Source: JBPCOB01 sp051000715 (GTDB taxonomy: Bacteria > Actinomycetota > Actinomycetes > JALYNC01). Taken from it: a DNA stretch of 10,336 nt. The DNA lies in contig JBPCOB010000225.1 of the NCBI GenBank assembly GCA_051000715.1, positions 1 through 10,336 on the forward strand, read 5' to 3'. The notes under the pieces were generated by a model. The model searched no databases. It was not told where the DNA came from and saw nothing but the letters and a program-made list of their open reading frames with translations. The stretch's first letter is position 1; each line of letters starts with the position of its first letter. This document shows, piece by piece, positions 1-5,945 of this stretch. A program made the position numbers and the translations under genes.

Positions 1-39
1 CAACCGGGGTGTGAGATCTTCTCGGAGAGCCCCACACCT

Positions 40-747
40 GTGGCGGGCACGCAACGTCGGGTGGGGGTGTCGGTGCTGCAGACCCTGGAAAGCCCCGCCG
101 AGCTGCTGCGTCCGACGATGCGCGGCTGGCTGCATGCCGGGGCGGCGCTCTTCAGCGTGGCGGCGGGGGTCGCTCTGGTGGCGGTCGCCCCGGCCGGCCG
201 CACCCGAGCCGGCGTGTCGATCTTCGCGGTCGCTTTGGCGCTGACGTTCGCCACCAGCGCGCTCTACCACCGAGTCCGCTGGAGCCCCTCGGCCTGCCGG
301 CGGATGGCCCGACTGGACCACTCCATGATCTTCCTGCTGATCGCGGCGACGTACACGCCGTTCGCGGTACTGGCCATGTCCCCACCGGTGGCCAGGGCGG
401 TGCTGGCGGGGGTCTGGGGTGGAGCTCTCGTGGGAGTCGCCGCACGAAACCTGTGGCGGCAGCCGCCCCCGGTGGTGATGGTCGCCCTCTACCTGGCCCT
501 GGGCTGGGTGGCGGCGTTCGTCTTCCCGGACATCCTGCATCGAGCCGGCGCCGGACCGTTGAGCATGCTGATCGTCGGCGGCGGCCTGTACACCGTTGGC
601 GCATTCGTGTACGCGCTGCGCCGGCCAAGCCCGCTGCCGGGGGTTTTCGGCTACCACGAGGTTTTCCACCTGTGCACCGTGCTGGCCGCCGCCTGCCATT
701 ACGTCGCGCTGTTCTCGATGCTGGACGGTGCAGTCGTTCCTGCGTGA
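40..747 (+). CDS. Hemolysin III family (PAQR/YqfA-type) membrane protein
   Basis: This 235-residue integral membrane protein belongs to the hemolysin III/PAQR (CREST) superfamily. Hydrophobic segments cover almost the whole chain, consistent with seven membrane helices. The family's polar signature is present: SALYHR (Ser73, His77), RLDHS (Asp93, His94), and near the C-terminus GYHEVFH (His206, His210) and ACHYVAL (His220). In the family these residues form a membrane-embedded metal site. Bacterial members are called hemolysins by homology, but the cellular role is mostly unknown (membrane homeostasis or a hydrolase activity have been proposed). The start is a GTG with GGAGAG about 10 bases upstream. 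In-frame GTGs at 61, 67 and 73 and the ATG at 118 are alternatives; starting at 118 would give residue 27, just before the conserved RGWLH. Length is normal for the family. Family assignment is firm, function is not. Confidence 0.93.
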   Translation: MAGTQRRVGVSVLQTLESPAELLRPTMRGWLHAGAALFSVAAGVALVAVAPAGRTRAGVSIFAVALALTFATSALYHRVRWSPSACRRMARLDHSMIFLLIAATYTPFAVLAMSPPVARAVLAGVWGGALVGVAARNLWRQPPPVVMVALYLALGWVAAFVFPDILHRAGAGPLSMLIVGGGLYTVGAFVYALRRPSPLPGVFGYHEVFHLCTVLAAACHYVALFSMLDGAVVPA

Positions 748-769
748 TCTACCGGCTTCCGGCTTCATC

Positions 770-1031
770 GTGGCTCTCCTTCCGGCGGCTACCGGCGCAG
801 GCGACCTCATAGTCCTATGCACCTGTCCTGCTGGCACGAGGCTTACGCCGGCTTGGTGCCACAGCGTTGCCTGGACGACCTCGACGCTCAGGACCGGGTC
901 GCGCGCTGGCGGGCGCGACTCGAGCGGCCGGGCGACGTCACGACCGTGGCGGTTCACGATGGGTGCGTCGTCGGCCTGGCCACTGTGGGGCCAGCCGAGG
1001 AGGCGCCACATCTCCCGCAGGAGGAGCTGCG
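770..1031 (+). pseudogene. GNAT acetyltransferase remnant (frameshifted, 3'-truncated)
   Basis: The reading frame from ATG 817 encodes HLSCWHEAYAGLVPQ followed by a helix and TTVAVHDGCVVGLATVGPAE. This is the typical N-terminal half of a GCN5-related N-acetyltransferase (helix 1, then strands 2 to 4). The expected preceding strand, PAATGAGDLIVL, is in another frame starting at GTG 770, so a small indel near 814-819 probably broke the gene. The match stops after EELRS, just where family members continue into LYV and the acetyl-CoA-binding Q/R-x-x-G-x-G loop. That loop and the C-terminal half are missing, and an unrelated reverse transcriptase fragment begins there. With no cofactor site the product should be inactive. 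The original substrate cannot be told. Confidence 0.72.
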
Positions 1032-1426
1032 CTCTACCGGGCGGCCAAGGCTGATCCCGGACGTCGGTTCCACGCGCTGTCCGACAAGGTCTTTCGCAGA
1101 GACGTGTTGGAGCGGGCGTGGGCGCAGGTGCGCCGCAACAACGGCGCGCCTGGCATCGACACGACCACCCTCGCCGACGTCGAGCAGTACGGGGTGTCCC
1201 TGCTGCTCGATGAGCTGGCTGCGGACCTCAAGGACGGCAGGTGGCGGCCGGCACCGGCCCGCCGGGTGTTCATCCGAAGCCCGGTGGTGCCGAACAGCGG
1301 CCGCTGTCGATCCCGACGGTGCGTGACCGGGTCGTGCAGACGGCGCTGAAGATCGTGCTTGAGCCGGTCTCCGAAGCCGACATGCTGCCGTGCTCGTTCG
1401 GGTTCCGGCCGAGACGCAGCACGCAC
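1032..1426 (+). pseudogene. Group II intron reverse transcriptase/maturase N-terminal fragment
   Basis: Translation gives a LtrA-type N-terminus: ADPGRRFHALSDKV, then RRNNGAPGID, then a VRRVFI-like strand, PKPGG, RPLSIPTVRDRVVQ and finally PCSFGFRPRRSTH. These are the N-terminal region and the first reverse-transcriptase blocks of group II intron proteins. The two halves lie in different frames. A single C appears lost near 1274-1276, where ATCCGAAG replaces the expected ATCCCGAAG. The match stops at the His before position 1427 and is followed by four unrelated codons and a stop. The YADD catalytic block, maturase domain and HNH endonuclease are all absent, and I see no intron domain V-like sequence. 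It is a dead fragment, sandwiched between an acetyltransferase remnant and an IS3 remnant. Confidence 0.85.
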
Positions 1427-1459
1427 GTCCTCTCGACGTGAGCCCCGCGTGGCGGTCCA

Positions 1460-1610
1460 GGGTGTTGTGAGAGTCCGACAGCCCAGGATGCTGGGCGAGG
1501 AGGACGAACCACGATGAAGCGACACCGGCACACCCCCGAGCAGGTGATCCGCAAGCTGCGTGAGGGCGAGCGACTGCTGGCCGACGGCAAGGACCTCACC
1601 GAGGTGCTGG
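1460..1610 (+). mobile_element. IS3-family insertion sequence, left-end remnant with orfA start
   Basis: ATG 1514 opens a frame beginning MKRHRHTPEQVIRKLREGER and continuing to LADGKDLTEVL. This is the N-terminal helix-turn-helix start of IS3-family OrfA. Upstream, AGGAGGA at 1498-1504 is a plausible ribosome binding site. The stretch from about 1460, including a CCAGGATGCTGG palindrome-like core, resembles the leader between the left terminal repeat and orfA in such elements. The similarity ends after about 32 codons near 1610; the rest of orfA, all of orfB with its DDE catalytic domain and the right end are missing. The exact left boundary is uncertain because no terminal repeat partner remains. 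It cannot move by itself. Confidence 0.75.
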
Positions 1611-1652
1611 GTGCTGCGGAAGGATCGGGGCGCGCAGCGGGGTTACCTACCT

Positions 1653-2108
1653 GTGACCGCATCGTCTGCAACGCCAGTTCAGACCGTCGAGGTCTTCTGG
1701 CGACCGGGCTGTCCGTACTGCTCCACCTTGCGCAGGGCCCTGGCGCGCAAAGGGGTCGCCGCTACCTGGCGCGACATCTGGGACGACGAGGACGCCCGCG
1801 GGTTCGTCCGGAGCGTGAACGGCGGTTGCGAGACGGTTCCGACGGTCCGCGTTGGGACGACGGTGCTGACGAACCCGAGCGGCGCCCAGGTGGCGCGAGC
1901 GGCTGGTGTCGCGGGCGGACGGTCCACTGCTGAGGGGCTGTCGTCCGGTCGGAACCGGGCGGCGCTGCGCCTCGTGTCCTGGTTGCCGCCCGCGGCACTG
2001 GTGGCGCTCAGTGTGGTGCTCGACGCCCACGGGGACGTCGGCCTGAGTTGGGCCGTCGATCCGTTTGCCGTCGCGGCGTGGTGGTTCACCCGACCGCTGC
2101 GGCGGTGA
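1653..2108 (+). CDS. Glutaredoxin-like protein (CPYC) with hydrophobic C-terminal tail
   Basis: The N-terminal ~85 residues have a glutaredoxin/mycoredoxin-like thioredoxin fold. There is a first strand VEVFW, the redox site RPGCPYC (Cys20, Cys23) at the start of helix 1, and TVPTV with the cis-proline (Pro63), followed by a last strand and NPS. Such proteins reduce disulfides or mixed disulfides with low-molecular-weight thiols, which in actinobacteria means mycothiol. The C-terminal part (about 107-145) holds one good hydrophobic stretch (LVSWLPPAALVALSVVL) and a second weaker one, so the protein is probably membrane-tethered; small actinobacterial glutaredoxin-family proteins of this layout are known. 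The GTG start is the most reasonable one in frame but its ribosome binding site is weak. The IS3 scar ends only ~40 bases upstream, so the native promoter may have been lost. Total 151 residues. Confidence 0.85.
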   Translation: MTASSATPVQTVEVFWRPGCPYCSTLRRALARKGVAATWRDIWDDEDARGFVRSVNGGCETVPTVRVGTTVLTNPSGAQVARAAGVAGGRSTAEGLSSGRNRAALRLVSWLPPAALVALSVVLDAHGDVGLSWAVDPFAVAAWWFTRPLRR

Positions 2109-2168
2109 CGGCGACCCGGCAAGGGGGAGCGGCTGCTGGCGAGCGCGATCCGCGGCACCGACCGTCCA

Positions 2169-2279
2169 GATGGCGGTAACACGCTCGGCGGGATTGAGGT
2201 ACGGGTGCAGAACGCGTGCATGGTCCGGGCGCAGTTCCGCGGATGTCAGGTTCAGCAACTGCAAAGTATCGCTTCTCAC
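2169..2279 (-). pseudogene. Possible glycoside hydrolase (GH130-like) N-terminal remnant
   Basis: On the minus strand a GTG at 2279 is preceded, after 8 bases, by GAGAGGAG (plus-strand 2288-2295), a strong Shine-Dalgarno. It starts a frame reading MRSDTLQLLN then LTSAELRPDHARVL and NPAERVTAI. The LRPD-x-x-RV pattern followed by a proline and an ERV-x-x-I helix is like the N-terminus of bacterial GH130 phosphorylase/mannosidase proteins. Similarity fades after about 37 codons, and no catalytic region follows. If correct, this is the 5' stub of a deleted gene. The identification rests on a short pattern and is tentative; a chance shadow frame is the alternative. Confidence 0.3.
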
Positions 2280-2297
2280 TTGCGTGGCTCCTCTCGA

Positions 2298-2474
2298 AGT
2301 GTGCGGGGGGCGGTCGCGTTCTTCCTGAACGAGCCGGTCGCGCCCGGCCGCGGTCCCGCACCTGTTCGGCCGGAGTGGGGCCACATCCACCCGCCGTACG
2401 ACGGCAGCCTGCACGTGAACGTGCCGACCGACCTGGCCGAGCGGCTGATCGAGCACGAGTGGGTGGAGTTCCAC
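2298..2474 (+). pseudogene. Luciferase-domain (DUF5519-type) protein fragment
   Basis: In one plus frame the translation reads VRGAVAFFLNEP, then PEWGHIHPPYDGSLHVNVP, then TDLAERLIEHEW and VEFH. This is the core of the small luciferase-domain family (Pfam Luciferase/DUF5519), where the HPPYDGSLH-like block is the most conserved part. Family members normally continue with a helix, a VVMVYGPRD-like strand and an acidic tail. None of the three frames after 2474 shows these, and the next intact gene begins at 2552. The N-terminal part is also not recognisable upstream of about 2298. The longer open frame from GTG 2205 is therefore best read as a fragment with chance extensions. The family's biochemical role is unknown to me. 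Confidence 0.6.
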
Positions 2475-2551
2475 GGCGCACGCTCCAGGAGCTACGGTGC
2501 GAGCAGGCGCTCGAGCGAGTGTCGGGAGCGCTTCGTCGAAATGGGAGAAGC

Positions 2552-2848
2552 ATGGTCACCGTTGGGCTGCTCGCCACCCTGTCCGCCAAGCCCGGCAAGG
2601 AGGACGAGCTTGCCGACTTCCTGGCCGGCGCATTGCCGCTGGCCGAGGCCGAGCCGGAGACGACCGCCTGGTTCGCGATCAAGATCGATGACTCGACGTA
2701 CGGCATCTTCGACGTCTTCCCCGGCGCAGACGGCCGGCAGGCGCACCTCGACGGCCCCATCGCGGCGGCGCTCATGGCGAAGGCGGACGAGCTTCTCAGC
2801 TCGCCCCCAGCCATCAAGCCGATCGACGTACTCGCCGCCAAGCTGTAG
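2552..2848 (+). CDS. ABM-fold putative quinol monooxygenase/dimeric alpha-beta barrel protein
   Basis: This 98-residue protein matches the antibiotic biosynthesis monooxygenase (ABM) domain. It opens with a strand (VTVGLLATLSA), then KPGKEDELADFL leading into helix 1. A central ETTAWFAIKIDD strand pair, a YGIFDVFP strand, a helix around HLDGPIAAALMAKADELL and a last strand IKPIDVLAAKL follow. Members such as YgiN work as homodimers, oxidising quinols or polyketide-type phenols with no bound cofactor, and many have no known substrate. The ATG has GGAGAA at 2544-2549, a good ribosome binding site. It is the only intact gene in a stretch full of remnants and probably stands alone. The fold is well supported, the substrate is not. 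Confidence 0.82.
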   Translation: MVTVGLLATLSAKPGKEDELADFLAGALPLAEAEPETTAWFAIKIDDSTYGIFDVFPGADGRQAHLDGPIAAALMAKADELLSSPPAIKPIDVLAAKL

Positions 2849-2986
2849 GCACCGTGCTGGGAAGCAGCGCCTGAGCGGCTGGCGGCGCAGAAGCGAACAA
2901 GGCGTCGCTCAACTCGGCACCCGGACTGGCCCACGACTCAATGCGGCTTCGGTAGCAAGACGGTAGCAACGCAAGCCCCGAGGCGA

Positions 2987-3007
2987 TCGACCGAAGTAAT
3001 TGGTCGA
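2987..3007. promoter_or_regulatory. Inverted repeat upstream of sthA (candidate operator)
   Basis: Perfect 6-base arms TCGACC and GGTCGA are separated by 9 bases of relatively AT-rich sequence, 63 bases upstream of the sthA start. Just before it lies an 11-base-spaced direct repeat (CGGTAGCAA at 2950-2958 and 2961-2969). The position and symmetry fit a regulator site, but 6-base arms occur by chance in GC-rich DNA and I see no clear -10/-35 pair. Confidence 0.25.
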
Positions 3008-3069
3008 AAGTGCCGCGGTGGGGACACCATGGCAGGCGGCGGGCGCTTCCGCCGTACGGAGGATGCGGC

Positions 3070-4521
3070 ATGTACGACTACGACCTGCTGGTCATCGGCT
3101 CCGGTCCTGGCGGGCAGCGCGCCGCGATCGCCGCGTCGAAGCTGGGCAAGCACGCTGCGGTGGTCGAGCGGCGCAACATGCTCGGTGGGGTCTGCGTCAA
3201 CACCGGCACCATCCCGTCCAAGACCCTGCGCGAGGCGGTCATGCACCTGACCGGACTGCAGCAGCGCGACCTCTACGGCCAGAGCTACCGCGTCAAGCAG
3301 GACATCACCGTGGGCGACCTCAGCGCCCGCACGCAGCATGTGATCGGGCGCGAGACCGAGGTCGTGCGCAGCCAGCTGTTCCGCAACCACGTCGAGGTGA
3401 TTACCGGGTCGGCGTCCTTTCTCGACCCACATGCGGTGTCCGTGCACTCGCCGGAGTCCGAAGACACCCGGCACTTCAGTGCTGACCAGATCGTCATCGC
3501 CACCGGCACCTCACCGGCCCGGCCCGGCAACGTCGCCTTCGACGGTCAGCGAATCGTCGACTCCGACGGCATCCTGGCCCTCCACGCCATCCCGGACTCG
3601 ATGGTCGTGGTAGGTGCCGGCGTGATCGGTGTGGAGTATGCATCGATGTTCGCAGCGCTCGGCACCCGCGTCACCGTCGTGGAGCGACGGGACGGCATGC
3701 TGGAGTTCTGCGACTCCGAGATCATCGAGTCGCTGAAGTTCCACCTGCGCGACCTCGGCGTGGCCTTCCGGTTCGGCGAGAGCGTCGCGGCCGTCGAGGC
3801 CCGCGAGCGTGGGACGGTGACGCTGCTGGAGAGCGGAAAGAAGATCCCGGCCGACACCGTCATGTACTCCGCCGGACGGCAGGGCATGACCACGGGGCTG
3901 GACCTCGAGAACGCCGGGCTCAAGGCCGACGAGCGAGGCCGCATCCCGGTGGGCGAGGACTTCCGGACCGAGGTCGAGAACATCTTCGCGGTGGGTGACG
4001 TCATCGGCTTCCCCGCGCTGGCGGCCACGTCGCAGGAGCAGGGCCGCCAGGCCGCGCACCACGCCTTCGGCGAGCCCGTGCACTCGATGTCGGACCTGCA
4101 GCCCTACGGCATCTACACGATTCCCGAGATCAGCTACGTCGGCCGCACGGAGACCGAGCTGACCGGCTCGGCGATCCCCTACGAGGTGGGCATCTCCCGC
4201 TACCGCGAACTGGCTCGCGGCCAGATCGTGGGCGATCCCTACGGCATGCTCAAACTGCTCGTCTCGACCGAGGACGGCCGGCTGCTCGGCGTACACGTCT
4301 TCGGCACTGCGGCCACCGAGCTCGTGCACATCGGCCAGGCGGTGATGGGCTGCGGCGGCACCGTCGACTACCTGGTGGACACGGTGTTCAACTACCCGAC
4401 CTTGTCCGAGGCTTACAAGGTCGCCGCGCTGAACGCCGTCAACAAGATCCGTAGCGTCGAACACCTGCTCGCGAGCAACGCGGAGCCGGTCGTCGACCCG
4501 CCTACGTCGCCTGGAGCGTGA
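3070..4521 (+). CDS. sthA: Soluble pyridine nucleotide transhydrogenase (Si-specific)
   Basis: This FAD flavoprotein moves hydride between NADPH and NAD+ in the cytoplasm and so balances the two cofactor pools. The 483-residue chain has the layout of the class I disulfide oxidoreductases. It has the FAD site GSGPGG (10-15), the NAD(P) site VGAGVIGVE (181-189) with an acidic residue ending the second strand (Glu205), the second FAD motif AVGDV (Asp310), and a C-terminal dimer domain. What sets it apart from lipoamide dehydrogenase is CVNTGTIPSK (42-51): only Cys42 remains and the second redox cysteine is Thr47. In addition the C-terminal HPT catalytic motif is NYPTLSEAYK. Both are hallmarks of SthA/UdhA. 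ATG 3070 is preceded by GGAGGA at 3058-3063; an upstream in-frame ATG at 3010 is less well placed. A roughly 20-residue tail after the last helix is longer than in E. coli SthA. The next gene starts 2 bases after the stop. Confidence 0.95.
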   Translation: MYDYDLLVIGSGPGGQRAAIAASKLGKHAAVVERRNMLGGVCVNTGTIPSKTLREAVMHLTGLQQRDLYGQSYRVKQDITVGDLSARTQHVIGRETEVVRSQLFRNHVEVITGSASFLDPHAVSVHSPESEDTRHFSADQIVIATGTSPARPGNVAFDGQRIVDSDGILALHAIPDSMVVVGAGVIGVEYASMFAALGTRVTVVERRDGMLEFCDSEIIESLKFHLRDLGVAFRFGESVAAVEARERGTVTLLESGKKIPADTVMYSAGRQGMTTGLDLENAGLKADERGRIPVGEDFRTEVENIFAVGDVIGFPALAATSQEQGRQAAHHAFGEPVHSMSDLQPYGIYTIPEISYVGRTETELTGSAIPYEVGISRYRELARGQIVGDPYGMLKLLVSTEDGRLLGVHVFGTAATELVHIGQAVMGCGGTVDYLVDTVFNYPTLSEAYKVAALNAVNKIRSVEHLLASNAEPVVDPPTSPGA

Positions 4522-4523
4522 TC

Positions 4524-5597
4524 ATGCTACCTACAGCGGTTCACTTCAACGGCGGAGTCAACCTCCCCGATGCCGAGACGGTGATGCGGGAGATCGCCGC
4601 ACGGGTGCCCTCCGGCGTTCGACGAATCCCGGACGGTGAGACGGGCGACCGCCAACAGTGGATCTTCTTTCAGCTCCAGAAGTTCTGGCAGACGCCCGGG
4701 CTGGAGCAGGCGGAGGCCCGAGACGAGCCCGCGGAGGGCTACGAGCAGATGCCCAAGGTGCGTCTCGCCGAGGGCGTCGAGCCCGACGACGTCGGGTGGC
4801 CCAACCTCGGGTACGCCGATGCCTACCAGGACTCGTTCAAGATCTTCCGCCGTCTGTACGACGAGGGCGTTCTGCCGGCCGGCGTCCGCTTTCAGGTCGA
4901 GTACCCGACGCCACTCGCCTCGATCAACGGTTGGATCGTTCCCGAGGACCAGGACCGGCTGGAGGCGTCGTACGAGCGAGCACTCTTCGCTGACCTCGAC
5001 CGGCTGCTCGCGGCGCTCCCGCACGAGCAGATTGCCGTCCAGTGGGACGTCGCCGTCGAGTTCGCGATCCTGGAGGGCGGCTTCGAGGGGACGGCGGGGC
5101 AGACATTCGAATCCATCGTCTCGCGCCTGGTCCGCGAGATCGACCACGTCCCCGCGGACGTCCCCGTCGGCCTGCACCTGTGTTACGGCGACTACCAGCA
5201 CCGCCACTTCAAGGAGCCGGAGTCGCTGGAGCTCCAGGTCCGGGTGGCCAACCAGCTCAGCTCCGATGCCCGCCGTGCGGTCAACTGGTTCGCGTTCACC
5301 GTCCCGCAGTACCAGAGAGACCCCTCCTTCTTCGCCTCCTTGAGCGGGCTACGGGTGCGGCCGGAAACCGAGATCTACGCCGCGCTCGTGCCTTACCACC
5401 CTGCGAAGCAGGAACCCGGCACGACCCACGAGCAGGTACGGCTGGTGGGCGAGTATCTCGAGGAGGCTCGGGCTCAGGGGAACGCCACGACCGAGTGGGG
5501 CATCTGCACGGAGTGCGGGATGGCCCGCGCCGAGCAAGAGGACATCCCGATGCTCCTCGACCTGCATCGGGAGATTCTCGCCACCTCGAGTGGATGA
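4524..5597 (+). CDS. MetE C-terminal-like (UROD/MetE superfamily) zinc protein of unknown function
   Basis: The 357-residue protein looks like a free-standing version of the methyltransferase (C-terminal) barrel of cobalamin-independent methionine synthase. Recognisable parts are RRIPDGETGDR near the N-terminus, FQVEYPTPLA, AVQWDVAVEF, HLCYGD (His218, Cys220), EIYAALVPYHP and WGICTECGMAR (Cys328, Cys331). The His-x-Cys pair and the late cysteine correspond in order and spacing to the zinc ligands of MetE (His641, Cys643 and Cys726 in E. coli), so zinc and thiol chemistry are likely retained. The folate-binding N-terminal half of MetE is absent, so it need not make methionine. ATG 4524 has GGAG at 4513-4516 with 7-base spacing, better than the GTG at 4518 that overlaps the sthA stop. 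It is almost certainly co-transcribed and translationally coupled with sthA. Proteins of this type are usually annotated as hypothetical. Confidence 0.8.
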   Translation: MLPTAVHFNGGVNLPDAETVMREIAARVPSGVRRIPDGETGDRQQWIFFQLQKFWQTPGLEQAEARDEPAEGYEQMPKVRLAEGVEPDDVGWPNLGYADAYQDSFKIFRRLYDEGVLPAGVRFQVEYPTPLASINGWIVPEDQDRLEASYERALFADLDRLLAALPHEQIAVQWDVAVEFAILEGGFEGTAGQTFESIVSRLVREIDHVPADVPVGLHLCYGDYQHRHFKEPESLELQVRVANQLSSDARRAVNWFAFTVPQYQRDPSFFASLSGLRVRPETEIYAALVPYHPAKQEPGTTHEQVRLVGEYLEEARAQGNATTEWGICTECGMARAEQEDIPMLLDLHREILATSSG

Positions 5598-5709
5598 GGG
5601 TTCATGCCGCCGACTCCGACTTCTCTTCCGGGCCGCCCTGCGCTCGGGGCGTCGGCGTAGGTAGGTTGGGTCACGGCGCGATGGGCGCGTCCGTCAGGAG
5701 GTGTACGTC

Positions 5710-5877
5710 GTGCGAATGGGCCGAGTTGGGCTCTTGGCAGCTGCAGTGTCCTTTGCTCGGAGTGCGCGCGGGCAGCGCTTGATCGCGCAAACCCGGCAGA
5801 AGCTGGACACTCCGCAGAACCGGGCGAAGGTTCAGGAGACCGTCGCGGGGTTGCGCCAGGGTCGAGGGCGACGGTAG
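5710..5877 (+). CDS. Small basic hypothetical protein (55 aa)
   Basis: A short frame that a 60-residue cut-off would miss. AGGAGG at 5696-5701 sits 8 bases before GTG 5710; ATG 5716 is a later alternative. The product has a hydrophobic start (GRVGLLAAAVSFARSARG), then a charged helix-forming region, QRLIAQTRQKLDT followed by PQNRAKVQETVAGLR, and a GRGRR tail. The pattern of a short hydrophobic lead plus a PxNRAKV-type amphipathic helix reads like a real small protein and not random high-GC translation. I cannot name a family. It lies 112 bases after the MetE-like gene, on the same strand, with an imperfect hairpin between. Its last codons and stop fall within the first unit of a tandem repeat, so the C-terminus may have been altered by repeat expansion. 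Confidence 0.6.
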   Translation: MRMGRVGLLAAAVSFARSARGQRLIAQTRQKLDTPQNRAKVQETVAGLRQGRGRR

Positions 5878-5945
5878 CGGGATCTGCGCCAGGATCGTGG
5901 GCCGACGGTAGCGGGGTCTGTGCCGGGGTCGTTGACGACGGTGAC
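5853..5945. repeat. Degenerate 33/34-bp tandem repeat, about 2.7 copies
   Basis: Three units follow one another: 5853-5885 (33 bases), 5886-5919 (34 bases) and a diverged partial copy at 5920-5945. Each begins GCGCCAGG or GTGCCGGG, continues with TCG, and contains GACGGT; the first two also share GACGGTAGCGGG before TCT. The first unit encodes the C-terminus and stop of the 55-residue protein, and the third runs into the stop codon of the LuxR pseudogene coming from the other strand. The array thus fills the gap between two convergent genes. Confidence 0.7.

Noticed and set aside
1032..1426. A retron, DGR or other RT-based defence system suggested by reverse transcriptase sequence
   Set aside because: The motifs (PKPGG, RPLSIPTVRDRVVQ, PCSFGFRPRRS) are those of group II intron LtrA proteins, the catalytic block is missing, and no accessory gene, template repeat or ncRNA structure is visible.
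3511..4464. Long minus-strand open frame (about 317 codons) opposite sthA
   Set aside because: It is the complement of a well-conserved sthA frame; long antisense frames are expected in high-GC coding DNA, and its translation shows no recognisable motif.
5632..5656. Imperfect GC-rich hairpin (GCCG-CCC ... GGGG-CGGC) after the MetE-like gene
   Set aside because: Bulged stem and no T-run; too weak to call a terminator in DNA this GC-rich.
5853..5945. CRISPR array
   Set aside because: Units are directly abutting and degenerate with no spacers, so this is a tandem repeat.
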